DNA of 64,000 nucleotides, taken from the NCBI RefSeq assembly GCF_947503415.1, contig NZ_CANNDS010000002.1, positions 806,001 through 870,000 on the forward strand, given 5' to 3'. The notes beneath the pieces are model-generated. The model saw only the letters and a list, made by a program, of their open reading frames with translations, had not been told where the DNA came from and ran no database searches. Numbering within the stretch: the stretch's first letter is position 1; every line of letters begins with the position of its first letter. The DNA comes from an uncultured Tateyamaria sp. (GTDB lineage Bacteria; Pseudomonadota; Alphaproteobacteria; Rhodobacterales; Rhodobacteraceae). The translations under genes were made by a program, and so were the position numbers. Positions 8,208 to 16,361 of the stretch are shown here, one piece after another.

Positions 8208-9701
8208 TTATTCGACTTCGGAAGGCAGTCTCGACACCAGTCGCAGCGACACCGAAAGGCCTTCCAGCTGATAGTGAGGGCGCAAGAAGAACTTGCTTTC
8301 GTAGTAGCCGGGGTTGCCCTCGACCTCTTCGACAACAACCTCCGCCGCAGCGAGCGGTTTGCGCGACTTCACTTCCTCGGTCGACGTCTCTTCGTTGTAG
8401 TCGATGTATTTGCTGATCCAGTCCTGCAGCCACTGCTCCATGTCAGTGCGGCTGGCAAAGGAGCCGACCTTGTCGCGCACGATACATTTGAGGTAATGCG
8501 CAAACCGGCAAGTAGCGAAGAGGTAGGGCAGCCGGGCCGCAAGATTGGCGTTGGCCGTCGCATTGCTGTCGTCGTACTCGGTTGGTTTTTGCAAGGACTG
8601 CGCCCCGATAAAGGCGGCGGTATCGGTGTTCTTGCGGTGGATCAGTGGCATCAGGCCGTTATTGCCCAACTCGGCCTCACGCCGGTCGGAAATGGCGATC
8701 TCGGTTGGGCATTTCATATCGACGCCGCCGTCGTCAGACGGGAACGTATGGGTCGGCAAACCGTCCACCGTGCCGCCGGATTCCACGCCGCGGATCCGCG
8801 AACACCAACCGTATTCCTTGAACGACCGGTTTATGTTGCGCGCCATCGCGTAGGACGCGTTCACCCAGCAATACTTGTTCGAATGGGCACCTTCGGTGTC
8901 TTCTTCAAACGCGAACTCTTCGACCGGATCGGTTTTGGCACCATAGGGATGGCGGCCGAGGAACCGGGGCATAGCAAGTCCGAGATAGCGTGCGTCCTCG
9001 CTCTCGCGCAGGGATCGCCAACCCGCATATTCCGGCGTCTGGAAAATCTTGGTCAGATCGCGCGGATTGGCCAGCTCGTCCCAGCCATCCATCTGCAAAA
9101 GCGTGGGATCAGCACCGGCTAGGAACGGGGCGTGGGCAGATGCTGCGATCTTGGACATCTCTCCCAGGATCTCAACATCCCGCGGGCTGTGATCAAAATG
9201 GTAATCGCCAACAAGGCAGGCATAGGGTTCGCCACCAAACTGACCGTATTCCTCTTCATAGATCTTCTTGAAGATCGGAGATTGATCCCAGGCGGTACCC
9301 TTGAATTTCCGCAAGGTCTTGGACAGGTCCTTTTTGGACAAATCCATGAACCGGATCTTCAGCATCTCGTCGGTCTCGGTATTGTTGACGAGGAAATGCA
9401 GACCGCGCCAAGAGCTCTCCAGCTTCTGGTACTCCTCGTGATGGAGGATGTGATTGATCTGCTGGGTCAGCTTCATGTCAATCTCGGCGACGAGCGCATC
9501 AATCGACCGCAATGCGTCATCAGACACCAGCGCTTCGTTCTCCAACACCTGCTGGGCAAGGGTTTTCACGGCCTCTTCGACGGCGGTTTTTGCCTGCTCG
9601 GATTTGGGGCGGAATTCCTTTTGCAGAAGTTCGGCAAATTCGGACGACGCAAAAATCGTCTGGGTTTTTGCCTCTGCGGTGGTCTCTGTTGCGTCTGTCA
9701 T
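8208..9701 (-). CDS. tssC: T6SS contractile sheath large subunit TssC
   Basis: 497 residues, the standard TssC (VipB/ImpC) length. TssC interlocks with TssB to form the contractile sheath in the cytosol. Family motifs are clear: LESSWRGLHFLVNNTET, the GQFGGEPYACLVGDYHF block, and the C-terminal LARLPYLFATCRFAHYLKCI with NPGYYESKFFLRPHYQLEGL at the end. The start lies three bases after the tssB stop, as expected for two subunits needed in equal amounts. Only one TssC is seen here although there are two TssB-like genes. Confidence 0.96.
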   Translation of the reverse strand: MTDATETTAEAKTQTIFASSEFAELLQKEFRPKSEQAKTAVEEAVKTLAQQVLENEALVSDDALRSIDALVAEIDMKLTQQINHILHHEEYQKLESSWRGLHFLVNNTETDEMLKIRFMDLSKKDLSKTLRKFKGTAWDQSPIFKKIYEEEYGQFGGEPYACLVGDYHFDHSPRDVEILGEMSKIAASAHAPFLAGADPTLLQMDGWDELANPRDLTKIFQTPEYAGWRSLRESEDARYLGLAMPRFLGRHPYGAKTDPVEEFAFEEDTEGAHSNKYCWVNASYAMARNINRSFKEYGWCSRIRGVESGGTVDGLPTHTFPSDDGGVDMKCPTEIAISDRREAELGNNGLMPLIHRKNTDTAAFIGAQSLQKPTEYDDSNATANANLAARLPYLFATCRFAHYLKCIVRDKVGSFASRTDMEQWLQDWISKYIDYNEETSTEEVKSRKPLAAAEVVVEEVEGNPGYYESKFFLRPHYQLEGLSVSLRLVSRLPSEVE

Positions 9702-9704
9702 GGC

Positions 9705-10211
9705 CTATTCCTCATCCTGAGAAGTCGCGGCAGGCGTCGAAGTCAGCGCCTTGAGCAATGCGGGGTCGTTGATGATCTTGGCCATCAAGTCTTCCGCGCC
9801 GGTCTTTCCATCCATGTAAGTGCCGAGGTTCGACAAATGGGTTCGCGCTTCGAGCAATTTTTTCAACGGCTCCACCTTGCTGGCGATGGCGGCAGGCGAA
9901 AAATCTTCCATCCGCTCGAATGTCAGCTCGACGGCGATGTTTCCCTCTCCGGTCAGCGTGTTGGGCACCGAGAAGGCCGCGCGCGGTTTGATCGACTTCA
10001 TCCGGTCGTCAAAATTGTCCACGTCGATTTCCAGAAACTTGCGGTCTGCCACGGCGGGCAAAGGATCTTCGGACTTGCCTGACAGATCGGCCATCACGCC
10101 CATCACGAAGGGCAGCTGGATCGTCTTTTCCGCGCCGTAAAGCTCCACATCATATTCGATCTGGACCCGGGGCGCCCGGTTGCGGGCGATGAATTTCTGG
10201 CTGCTGGCCAT
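9705..10211 (-). CDS. tssB: T6SS contractile sheath small subunit TssB
   Basis: 168 residues from the ATG at 10211 (MASSQKFIARNRAPRVQ). TssB (VipA/ImpB) binds TssC and carries the N-terminal region recognised during sheath assembly. The VQIEYDVELYG and FVMGVMADLSGKSED blocks are family signatures. An in-frame ATG at 10304 would add a 31-residue leader that overlaps tssA and is absent from the second TssB copy, so the shorter form is preferred. The second TssB-like gene at the window start is about 95% identical in DNA through the central part. Confidence 0.95.
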   Translation of the reverse strand: MASSQKFIARNRAPRVQIEYDVELYGAEKTIQLPFVMGVMADLSGKSEDPLPAVADRKFLEIDVDNFDDRMKSIKPRAAFSVPNTLTGEGNIAVELTFERMEDFSPAAIASKVEPLKKLLEARTHLSNLGTYMDGKTGAEDLMAKIINDPALLKALTSTPAATSQDEE

Positions 10212-10263
10212 GCTGTTCTCCAATCTTTTTCGGCTGAAATCGCCCGTCAGGGGCTCAGTCTCG

Positions 10264-11298
10264 TCAGTAAGTGCCCTCATCCCCCTCATCGGGTTCAAAT
10301 CCACCGATCAAAGCGACATTTCCCACGCCTTCAGGCGCCATATCCTTCATGATCGTCACGAAATCGGCTGAGACGAGGCGCTTGGCACGGGCCAGAAGAA
10401 TGGGCAGCGGGCTGGAGGGCTCGAACCGCGCGTAGTAGGCCATGATCCGGTCCAAGGCTGCTTTGACATCCTGAGGCGTCGCAATGGCGGCATTGTTGCT
10501 GACACTCCCTTGCGGTGCCGAAGCCGGGTCGACGCTCACCTGCGATGGCTCTTCCGATGCGGCACCGGCGTCTACAAAAGCGCCAAGCCGTCGACAGATG
10601 TCGCCCAGCATCTTCTCCAACGGGTCAAGGTCCGGCCCCGCCGCACCCACTTTTTCGTCAAAAACACCACCGATCGCGCGGACAGCCTCCAGCGCTTCGG
10701 TCGCCGCTGTGAGCGTCTGTGCGACATCCTCTTGATCTGCGTCCTGAAAAGCGGCTGAGATGGACTGTGTATCCACCACCTTTGTCGCATTGGCCAAGGG
10801 CAAGGCGTCACCGCTGGCAACCTCCATGTCTCTCAGGGAAAAAGTGCCGAAAGCCCGACTGTCGACCAATGGTGCGTGTCGCAGCGACCGCAACAAACCA
10901 TCGCGGCTGGCAAATGCGAGCACCGCATTGACCCGCATGGTGGGGTCACCGTCGTCTTCGTCCAATTGCGGATGCACACTGTCCCAATGGGTTTGCAGGC
11001 ATCCTTCGACGTAACGCAGCAAATCACGAACCCCGGACAAACCGGAAATGCGCGCCTGCGCATTGGCAAGGATCGCCGCAACGCGGAGGTCTTGAGTGCG
11101 CTCGAGCAAGGCAGCAGCTTGGACCGCCACGTCGTCGTAGTCAGGATCTTCGGCAGGGATCACATTGTCGCCGATGACCCGCTCTTCGGATGGCTTGCTG
11201 GCCATCTCCAGAGCGATGAAAGCGTCATCATATTCCAGATCGTCACCGCCGGGTGCATCATCACGGATCGGCTGCATCAGCCTCTTGAGGTCAAGCAT
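10264..11298 (-). CDS. tssA: T6SS cap/assembly protein TssA (ImpA family)
   Basis: 344 residues from ATG at 11298, preceded by AAGGAG six bases upstream. The ImpA N-terminal domain is clear: PGGDDLEYDDAFIALE, then VAAILANAQARISGLSGVRD and THWDSVHPQLDEDD. TssA proteins organise sheath polymerisation at the baseplate or distal end. The C-terminal part contains ALDRIMAYYARFEPSSPLPI and KRLVSADFVTIMKDMAPEG, the short-TssA type tail. The start overlaps the kinase gene stop by eight bases (11291-11298), coupling kinase and structural gene expression. Confidence 0.93.
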   Translation of the reverse strand: MLDLKRLMQPIRDDAPGGDDLEYDDAFIALEMASKPSEERVIGDNVIPAEDPDYDDVAVQAAALLERTQDLRVAAILANAQARISGLSGVRDLLRYVEGCLQTHWDSVHPQLDEDDGDPTMRVNAVLAFASRDGLLRSLRHAPLVDSRAFGTFSLRDMEVASGDALPLANATKVVDTQSISAAFQDADQEDVAQTLTAATEALEAVRAIGGVFDEKVGAAGPDLDPLEKMLGDICRRLGAFVDAGAASEEPSQVSVDPASAPQGSVSNNAAIATPQDVKAALDRIMAYYARFEPSSPLPILLARAKRLVSADFVTIMKDMAPEGVGNVALIGGFEPDEGDEGTY

Positions 11299-12634
11299 GA
11301 CGGGCTCCTTTTGCAATTTGGTTTTGTGCGGCCTTGAGAAATGCCGCCCTGTCGTTTGCGTCGGGGATCACTTCGGTCATGGTGTCCAGCAGCTGTGGCA
11401 ACGACGTGGAACGCGCGGCTTGGCGGCGGACCAAAGTTCCCGCAATCGGCCCCAGATGCGGCGTCAAGGCCGCGATGATGGACCGCAGATCGTCCTCTCC
11501 TAGCCCGCTTTGCGCACGTCCCGGGTCAGCTGTCATCAGGCTGGCAAGGGTCTGGTGCAATGCGTCGCGTTCAGCGGGATCGCTGACTTCGCCAAGGATC
11601 TGTTTGAGCAGGTCCTCTTGCGTGAAAGCGGTTTCGGCCGCACGACGGGCCAGCAGTTTGCCGATGGGTCCGATGCTGGTCACCAGGCTTTCTTCGAGCC
11701 GTTGCATGGTCAACAAGGACAACCGCCCGATCATCGTCTCGGCCGAGCGTGTCGCGCCGGCCTCGGGGGGCGCGGTCAGCGTGGCGCCGTGCGTGCTTAC
11801 CGCCGCCAACAGCGCGTCGCGCATCTCTGCAGCGCTGTTGTATCGACCCTTTGGGTCGGGGCAGATGGCGGTCATCACCACCATATCGAGCGCAGCAGGC
11901 AAGTCGGGCGTCAGGTTTGAGGGTGCAGGGACGCTTTCACCCTTGTTCGCCATCATCACCGCAGTGATCCCGCCGCCGCGATAGGGTTGTCGGCCGGTCA
12001 GTAGCTCGTAGAGAATGACCCCGGTGGCATAGACATCAGATCTGGAATCCACATCATCACCCGAAAACTGCTCTGGCGCCATATACGTGGGCGTGCCGAT
12101 CATTCCGGCCCCGGTGCGGTCCATCTTGGTAAAGCGAGCAATCCCGAAGTCGGTCAGCTTCACGCCGCCACTGGCTGTAAGCATGATATTTGCCGGTTTC
12201 ATGTCACGGTGGACAATCGAAGCGCCGTGAATGGCGCTGAGGCCATCCAGTATTTGGCCAAAGATTGCGGCCACCTCTGTCAGGGTCAAAGACTGAGGTT
12301 CGGCCATGCGGTCTTCGAGGGTCTTGGCCTCCAGCCGTTCCATCACCAGATAGGGCAACCCGTCCTGTTCCAGATAATCAAAGATCGTGACCAGATTGGG
12401 GTGCAGCACCCTGCCCGCCGCCTGCGCTTCGCGGGAAAAGCGGCCCAGCCAGTCTTCTTCACCCGTGGCTTCGATCAGGTGCTTGTGTACTGTCTTGATC
12501 GCGACGGAGCGATCTATATCCCGGTCGTGGGCATCAAAGACCACACCCATCGCCCCCTCGCCCAGCTTGGCGCGGAGGTGGTATTTGCCGATCCTTTGCG
12601 GACCCTGCGGCGCTATGATGGTGTGATCAGTCAT
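11291..12634 (-). CDS. T6SS-linked Ser/Thr protein kinase with tandem C-terminal helical repeats
   Basis: 447 residues from ATG at 12634; the start overlaps the haem-sensor stop by eight bases. A complete Hanks kinase domain is visible: glycine loop GEGAMG (25-30), VAIK lysine (47), HRDMKPAN (142-149), DFG (162-164), APE (186-188). The catalytic set is intact. After about residue 290 there are two related helical modules: GPIGKLLARR...LLKQILGEV and GPIAGTLVRR...LLDTMTEV. No membrane segment is visible, unlike many PpkA kinases, so membrane input may come from the adjacent haem/HAMP protein. In other T6SSs such kinases phosphorylate an FHA protein and are opposed by a PP2C phosphatase; neither gene is in the window. 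Confidence 0.92.
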   Translation of the reverse strand: MTDHTIIAPQGPQRIGKYHLRAKLGEGAMGVVFDAHDRDIDRSVAIKTVHKHLIEATGEEDWLGRFSREAQAAGRVLHPNLVTIFDYLEQDGLPYLVMERLEAKTLEDRMAEPQSLTLTEVAAIFGQILDGLSAIHGASIVHRDMKPANIMLTASGGVKLTDFGIARFTKMDRTGAGMIGTPTYMAPEQFSGDDVDSRSDVYATGVILYELLTGRQPYRGGGITAVMMANKGESVPAPSNLTPDLPAALDMVVMTAICPDPKGRYNSAAEMRDALLAAVSTHGATLTAPPEAGATRSAETMIGRLSLLTMQRLEESLVTSIGPIGKLLARRAAETAFTQEDLLKQILGEVSDPAERDALHQTLASLMTADPGRAQSGLGEDDLRSIIAALTPHLGPIAGTLVRRQAARSTSLPQLLDTMTEVIPDANDRAAFLKAAQNQIAKGARHA

Positions 12635-13499
12635 CGAGCATCGCCATCGCGCGATCGAGACTGCGCCGCATCCGGTTGAATGATTGCGCGAGCGAGCTGA
12701 TTTCATCACCCGAATTACGGCTGTACTCCGGCACCGAGAAGTCGCCCATGCTGACGCGTTCTGCCATCCTGGTCAGGTAAGACACAGGGCGGATGACCAC
12801 CCGGCTGAGAAGGATGTTGGTCACCACAAACACAAGTGTGAAAGCGGCCCCCAAGGCAACGGTGACCATGACTGCGGTTTCCTTTACCCGTTCGGCAATC
12901 AGCGACAGAGGCACGGTTATGATCTGTGCACCCACGGTTTCGCCCATTTGCCAGCCAAACCCATTGACGGATCCGTAAAGGTCCACCATCGCAGGCGGCG
13001 CCACATCGGGGCTGGAATGACAATTGAGGCATCCCGGGTTCTTGATCGTGATGGGCGCAGCCATCATCAACAGCTGCCCTGCGTCGGTTTCGATCCGTGC
13101 AGAAAGCTGCGTCAGGTCGGGATTTTCGCGAAACTGCGCAATGACCTCGGCCTCTGCCGGAGTGGGCAGATCCGCAGGGTTCGTCGGATTCAGCGCCGCC
13201 TCTTTGTAGTTGTATTGTGGAAACTCAGCCGTGACGGCTTGGAAAACCGTTCGGGCTGCAAAGGATGTCACCGCTTCGGGTTGAAAGAGGATGTCACCAT
13301 CGTCGGTCAGCAGCGGTTCGATATGCGCAAGGGTGTAGTTGCGAACTGCGGTCGCATTGGCGCGCATCAATTGCGCCTCGCGCTCCACATCCTGCAAGGC
13401 GCTGTCCTGCACCAGCGTATAGCTGATGCCAACGGCCGCTGCGACACCTAGCAGGCTGGCCGAGATCAGAACCAGATTGTATTTGAACCGAAGCCCCAT
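12627..13499 (-). CDS. Membrane c-type haem sensor with Tll0287-like (DUF3365) and HAMP domains
   Basis: 290 residues. Membrane segment at about 6-28, a periplasmic region of about 175 residues with one c-type haem motif CLNCH (157-161), a second membrane segment at about 208-232, then a HAMP domain to the end (RPVSYLTRMAERVSMGDF, then GDEISSLAQSFNRMRRSLDR). The fold of the periplasmic part resembles the Tll0287/DUF3365 family. There is no kinase, cyclase or chemotaxis output, so the HAMP end is free to contact a partner. The next gene, overlapping by eight bases, is the Ser/Thr kinase. I infer a redox, gas or ligand sensor for that kinase. An in-frame GTG two codons upstream is possible. Confidence 0.85.
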   Translation of the reverse strand: MGLRFKYNLVLISASLLGVAAAVGISYTLVQDSALQDVEREAQLMRANATAVRNYTLAHIEPLLTDDGDILFQPEAVTSFAARTVFQAVTAEFPQYNYKEAALNPTNPADLPTPAEAEVIAQFRENPDLTQLSARIETDAGQLLMMAAPITIKNPGCLNCHSSPDVAPPAMVDLYGSVNGFGWQMGETVGAQIITVPLSLIAERVKETAVMVTVALGAAFTLVFVVTNILLSRVVIRPVSYLTRMAERVSMGDFSVPEYSRNSGDEISSLAQSFNRMRRSLDRAMAMLDD

Positions 13500-13552
13500 G
13501 TGCACTCACCATTGTTGTCTCTTTGGTGAGTGCGCTCAAAAGGGCGCAAGGT

Positions 13553-14560
13553 TCATTGCCGTGCCAAAAGTTCCAAAAGCTGTGTTGGGGTAAGCAGGCC
13601 GGTATCGGTCTCTGAGCGCGCAACCTGGAAACCCTTGATCGCCTCACGGGTCTGAACCCCGATGATCCCGTCGATCAGGCCGCGGTAATGTCCCGAGGCG
13701 CGCAATGCGCGCTGAAGGTCCCGCTTGACGGGTGGCGACAATGACTGCTCCAGAATTGCAAGTTCGGCCTCGGACGCTGGACTCTCGGCTTCCGCGTCCT
13801 CAACAAGTTCGGGCACCGAAACGGTAACGGGCTCCACGGGCACAGGCTCGACAACCGGCGGCGCGCGCAACACGATCGGGTCAGTTGGCAATGCAGAAAG
13901 TGACGCCTCCGGTGACAGTGCCATCAACTCAAGAATGGCGCGCAGATCCACGCTGGGGGCTTGGTCGGTGCTTTCGCTCAGAACATCAAGCACGCCGTTT
14001 GCATCTTGCGCAGGCACCACAAGTATCTCGCTGGACCCTACAAGTGGGGCAGACGCAGTATCGGCATGCACCATCCCTTCGGGCAGATCGGATGGCGCTT
14101 CAGATGACAAGATGACCGCCCCGCCCCGCTCGGCCAACACGGTCATTCGCGCGAAGGCGCGCAATGGCACGGCTTCGGTGAATATGTCGGTCGACCGGTT
14201 CAGAACTGCGCCATCCGGCAGCAGGAAAATACGATCTTCAAAGCGCACCGCCGCCATGTCCAAAAACACCAGAGCAGCATCCGCTTGCGCCGCTTCCTGC
14301 GAGAAACGTCGCATCATCGCTCGCAGTTCGGCATTGCTTGGTGCCGTCGCCTGCAGAACTTCCGCATTCAACCCATTGAGACTGCGCAAGGCGCTATCAG
14401 ACCGTCCTGCATCCACGCCTGACGAGACAACCATCCCCACGATCCGCACGTCATCCTGCGCGTGGACAGGTGCCCCAGTCACACATGCAAAAACCGTGGC
14501 GCAGAGCGCACGGCGGATAGAGGCAAGCTGCCCGGAGCAATTTACGCTGAATCGTTTCAT
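13553..14560 (-). CDS. Secreted caspase-like pseudoenzyme with peptidoglycan-binding domain
   Basis: 335 residues; the ATG at 14560 overlaps the S8 protease stop as ATGA. A signal peptide is likely (cleavage near APVHAQ). The middle has the layout of a C14-type caspase domain: ELRAMMRRFSQEAAQADAAL, then VFLDMAAVRFEDRIFLLPDG where catalytically active members have a His-Gly pair before the LLP strand, and GGAVILSSEA where they have Asp-Ala-Cys-Arg. The catalytic His and Cys are absent and the mature chain has no Cys. A Pro/Val/Glu-rich linker (about 230-270) leads to a peptidoglycan-binding domain (PPVKRDLQRALRASGHYRG...IIGVQTREAIKGFQ). Caspase assignment is by pattern only and is moderately secure; the binding domain is clear. 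Confidence 0.7.
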   Translation of the reverse strand: MKRFSVNCSGQLASIRRALCATVFACVTGAPVHAQDDVRIVGMVVSSGVDAGRSDSALRSLNGLNAEVLQATAPSNAELRAMMRRFSQEAAQADAALVFLDMAAVRFEDRIFLLPDGAVLNRSTDIFTEAVPLRAFARMTVLAERGGAVILSSEAPSDLPEGMVHADTASAPLVGSSEILVVPAQDANGVLDVLSESTDQAPSVDLRAILELMALSPEASLSALPTDPIVLRAPPVVEPVPVEPVTVSVPELVEDAEAESPASEAELAILEQSLSPPVKRDLQRALRASGHYRGLIDGIIGVQTREAIKGFQVARSETDTGLLTPTQLLELLARQ

Positions 14561-15714
14561 AGCGCACACGCCTCATTCGGGCCCAGGATCGCGGTACAGG
14601 CGTTCAGCATCGGTTGCGCCTCAACCTCGCGGATCGCTTCTTGGAGCCGTTCGGATATTGCAGCGGGCGTCAGGGTCGGGTCCTTCGCCAACATCAATGC
14701 CACCACGCCCGATACATGCGCCGTGGCGATGGACGATCCCGACACATAGCGGTGCGCCGCCCCGGGGGCCGTCGTCAAAACATCAATCATCGGGGCGGGC
14801 ACACTGCGTCCCGCCACCTGCCCAGCGGCGATGACACCATCCAACGCAGCGGGATACACCAGCTCTTCACCTTCCCCTGAGGCTGCGACCACCACGATCC
14901 CGGCATCCAATGCCGCCTCAATCAACTCGGTCAAAAGAGGGTCTTCCGGTCCACCAACACTCAGATTGAGGACGTCCACCTCATTGAGAATGGCAAAGTT
15001 GATCGCGCGCGCGAGCGAAAAGCTGTTGCACACACCCGGCGCTCCGTCCTGCTGCCAGCAAGCACGCAAGCCCACCATTTCCGCAGAGGGGGCTACGCCG
15101 ACGATCCCTTCATTCGTGGCCGCCGCACCGATAACGCCAGCGACCGCCGTTCCATGCGCCTCAGCCAACGGGGCGGGTTCGACGGCAACGAAGTCACGCA
15201 AATCGGCCATCCTGTTGGCCAAATCGGGGTGACCTCCGTCAATGGCGCTGTCGACAATGCCGACCCGCACCCCTTCTCCCAACGACAAGGCGTGGATGGG
15301 TAAAACGTGCAGAGATCGAAGTGACCACTGCAACGGCAAAAGTGGATCGGTATGGAACACTTCTGTCAGGCTAAAGCTACGAACGCGTTGCACTGTGCGA
15401 ATGCGAGCATCGGTTTCCATCGCGTCGATCAGCCCGTCCACGTCGGACACATTGCGAGCGTCAAAGACAAAACAGTGCACGGCCAACGCGTTAAGCGGCC
15501 ATTCCGCAGCCAACAATACGCCAAAGTCTGCCTCCAACGTATCTGCGAGGGCAGCCAGGGCCTGCGGCTCATCCTGCGGTATCGTCAGGATAAGAAAGGT
15601 GGCAGGGGCAAGGGTATTTGCGTCCGCCAGCCGCCAGTCTTGCGCCGAGGCGGTCCGTGGCAGTGCGCCCACGATCAGACCCAACGTCGCAAAGAGCGCA
15701 AGAAACCGGATCAT
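14557..15714 (-). CDS. Secreted S8 (subtilisin-like) serine peptidase
   Basis: 385 residues with a signal peptide ending near TASAQ. An I9-like N-terminal region (about 35-120) precedes the S8 domain. Catalytic residues visible: Asp155 in GIVDSAIDGGHPDL, His187 in EAHGTAVAGV, Ser328 in GSSIATAHVSG. The segment that normally holds the oxyanion-hole Asn (AAAGNEG in subtilisins) reads AASGEGEE, so Asn appears replaced by Glu281; activity may be altered. Both ends are ATGA-coupled: to the anti-sigma gene upstream and the caspase-like gene downstream. The context suggests a role in regulated proteolysis of the anti-sigma factor or in envelope quality control, which is an inference. Confidence 0.9.
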   Translation of the reverse strand: MIRFLALFATLGLIVGALPRTASAQDWRLADANTLAPATFLILTIPQDEPQALAALADTLEADFGVLLAAEWPLNALAVHCFVFDARNVSDVDGLIDAMETDARIRTVQRVRSFSLTEVFHTDPLLPLQWSLRSLHVLPIHALSLGEGVRVGIVDSAIDGGHPDLANRMADLRDFVAVEPAPLAEAHGTAVAGVIGAAATNEGIVGVAPSAEMVGLRACWQQDGAPGVCNSFSLARAINFAILNEVDVLNLSVGGPEDPLLTELIEAALDAGIVVVAASGEGEELVYPAALDGVIAAGQVAGRSVPAPMIDVLTTAPGAAHRYVSGSSIATAHVSGVVALMLAKDPTLTPAAISERLQEAIREVEAQPMLNACTAILGPNEACAL

Positions 15715-16361
15715 TGGCCTGTCTCTGGTGTGGCAAAGATGATCTGCGCTTGCGCCATCATCGACGCCGACACGGCCTCCAGATCCGCATCTTCAGCCAA
15801 TGTGGCCGAGTAAATTCCAGCAGCCGACGGCCCGGTCACGTCCAACACACCCAGCGGGGCCAGAAGCTCGGTCACCTGTTCGAGGGTCAAATCTGGTGCA
15901 GCTTGAAACCGGATGGTCGGCGCATCAATTGCAGGCTCGCTTGTGAGTGTGACGAAATCATCCTGCCCGGGGCCGCCGAACTGAATCGCGACCAATGCCA
16001 GCGCAAGACATGCGACGGCCAGCCCGCCCATCAGGCCCTTGCCGCGCCCTTGCATCGCCTCCAGCCAACCACGTTTGGGCGCAACTGGCGTCCGCGCACG
16101 CACATCGGCTTCGACCTGTGCGCGCAAGGTGTCCCAACTGCGCTGCAAGGGCACATCAAAAGGGTCGGTCTTGGCCACTTTCTGTGCCAGCACGGTCTGT
16201 CGTCCGATCTCTTCCGAACAGGCAACGCACGTCTTGGCGTGAGCCTCGAGCATTTGAATGTCCGGTTCGGGCAAAGTGCCGTTCACGTACCATGGGATCA
16301 GATCCCACACTTCGTCATGGTCGTTTTGCGGACCGTTTATACTATTGTCACGCAACTGCAT
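15711..16361 (-). CDS. Zinc-binding (ZAS-type) membrane anti-sigma factor
   Basis: 216 residues from ATG at 16361, which has GGAG five bases upstream; the start overlaps the sigma gene by 14 bases. The cytoplasmic part carries the ZAS motif H41-x3-C45-x2-C48 (HAKTCVAC). One membrane segment follows at about 110-130 (GGLAVACLALALVAIQF). The periplasmic tail (about 155-210) has a strand-helix pattern with GPSAAGIYS reminiscent of I9-type protease propeptides, which would fit recognition by the S8 protease encoded next. It should hold the adjacent ECF sigma factor inactive until cleaved or rearranged. Confidence 0.88.
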   Translation of the reverse strand: MQLRDNSINGPQNDHDEVWDLIPWYVNGTLPEPDIQMLEAHAKTCVACSEEIGRQTVLAQKVAKTDPFDVPLQRSWDTLRAQVEADVRARTPVAPKRGWLEAMQGRGKGLMGGLAVACLALALVAIQFGGPGQDDFVTLTSEPAIDAPTIRFQAAPDLTLEQVTELLAPLGVLDVTGPSAAGIYSATLAEDADLEAVSASMMAQAQIIFATPETGQ

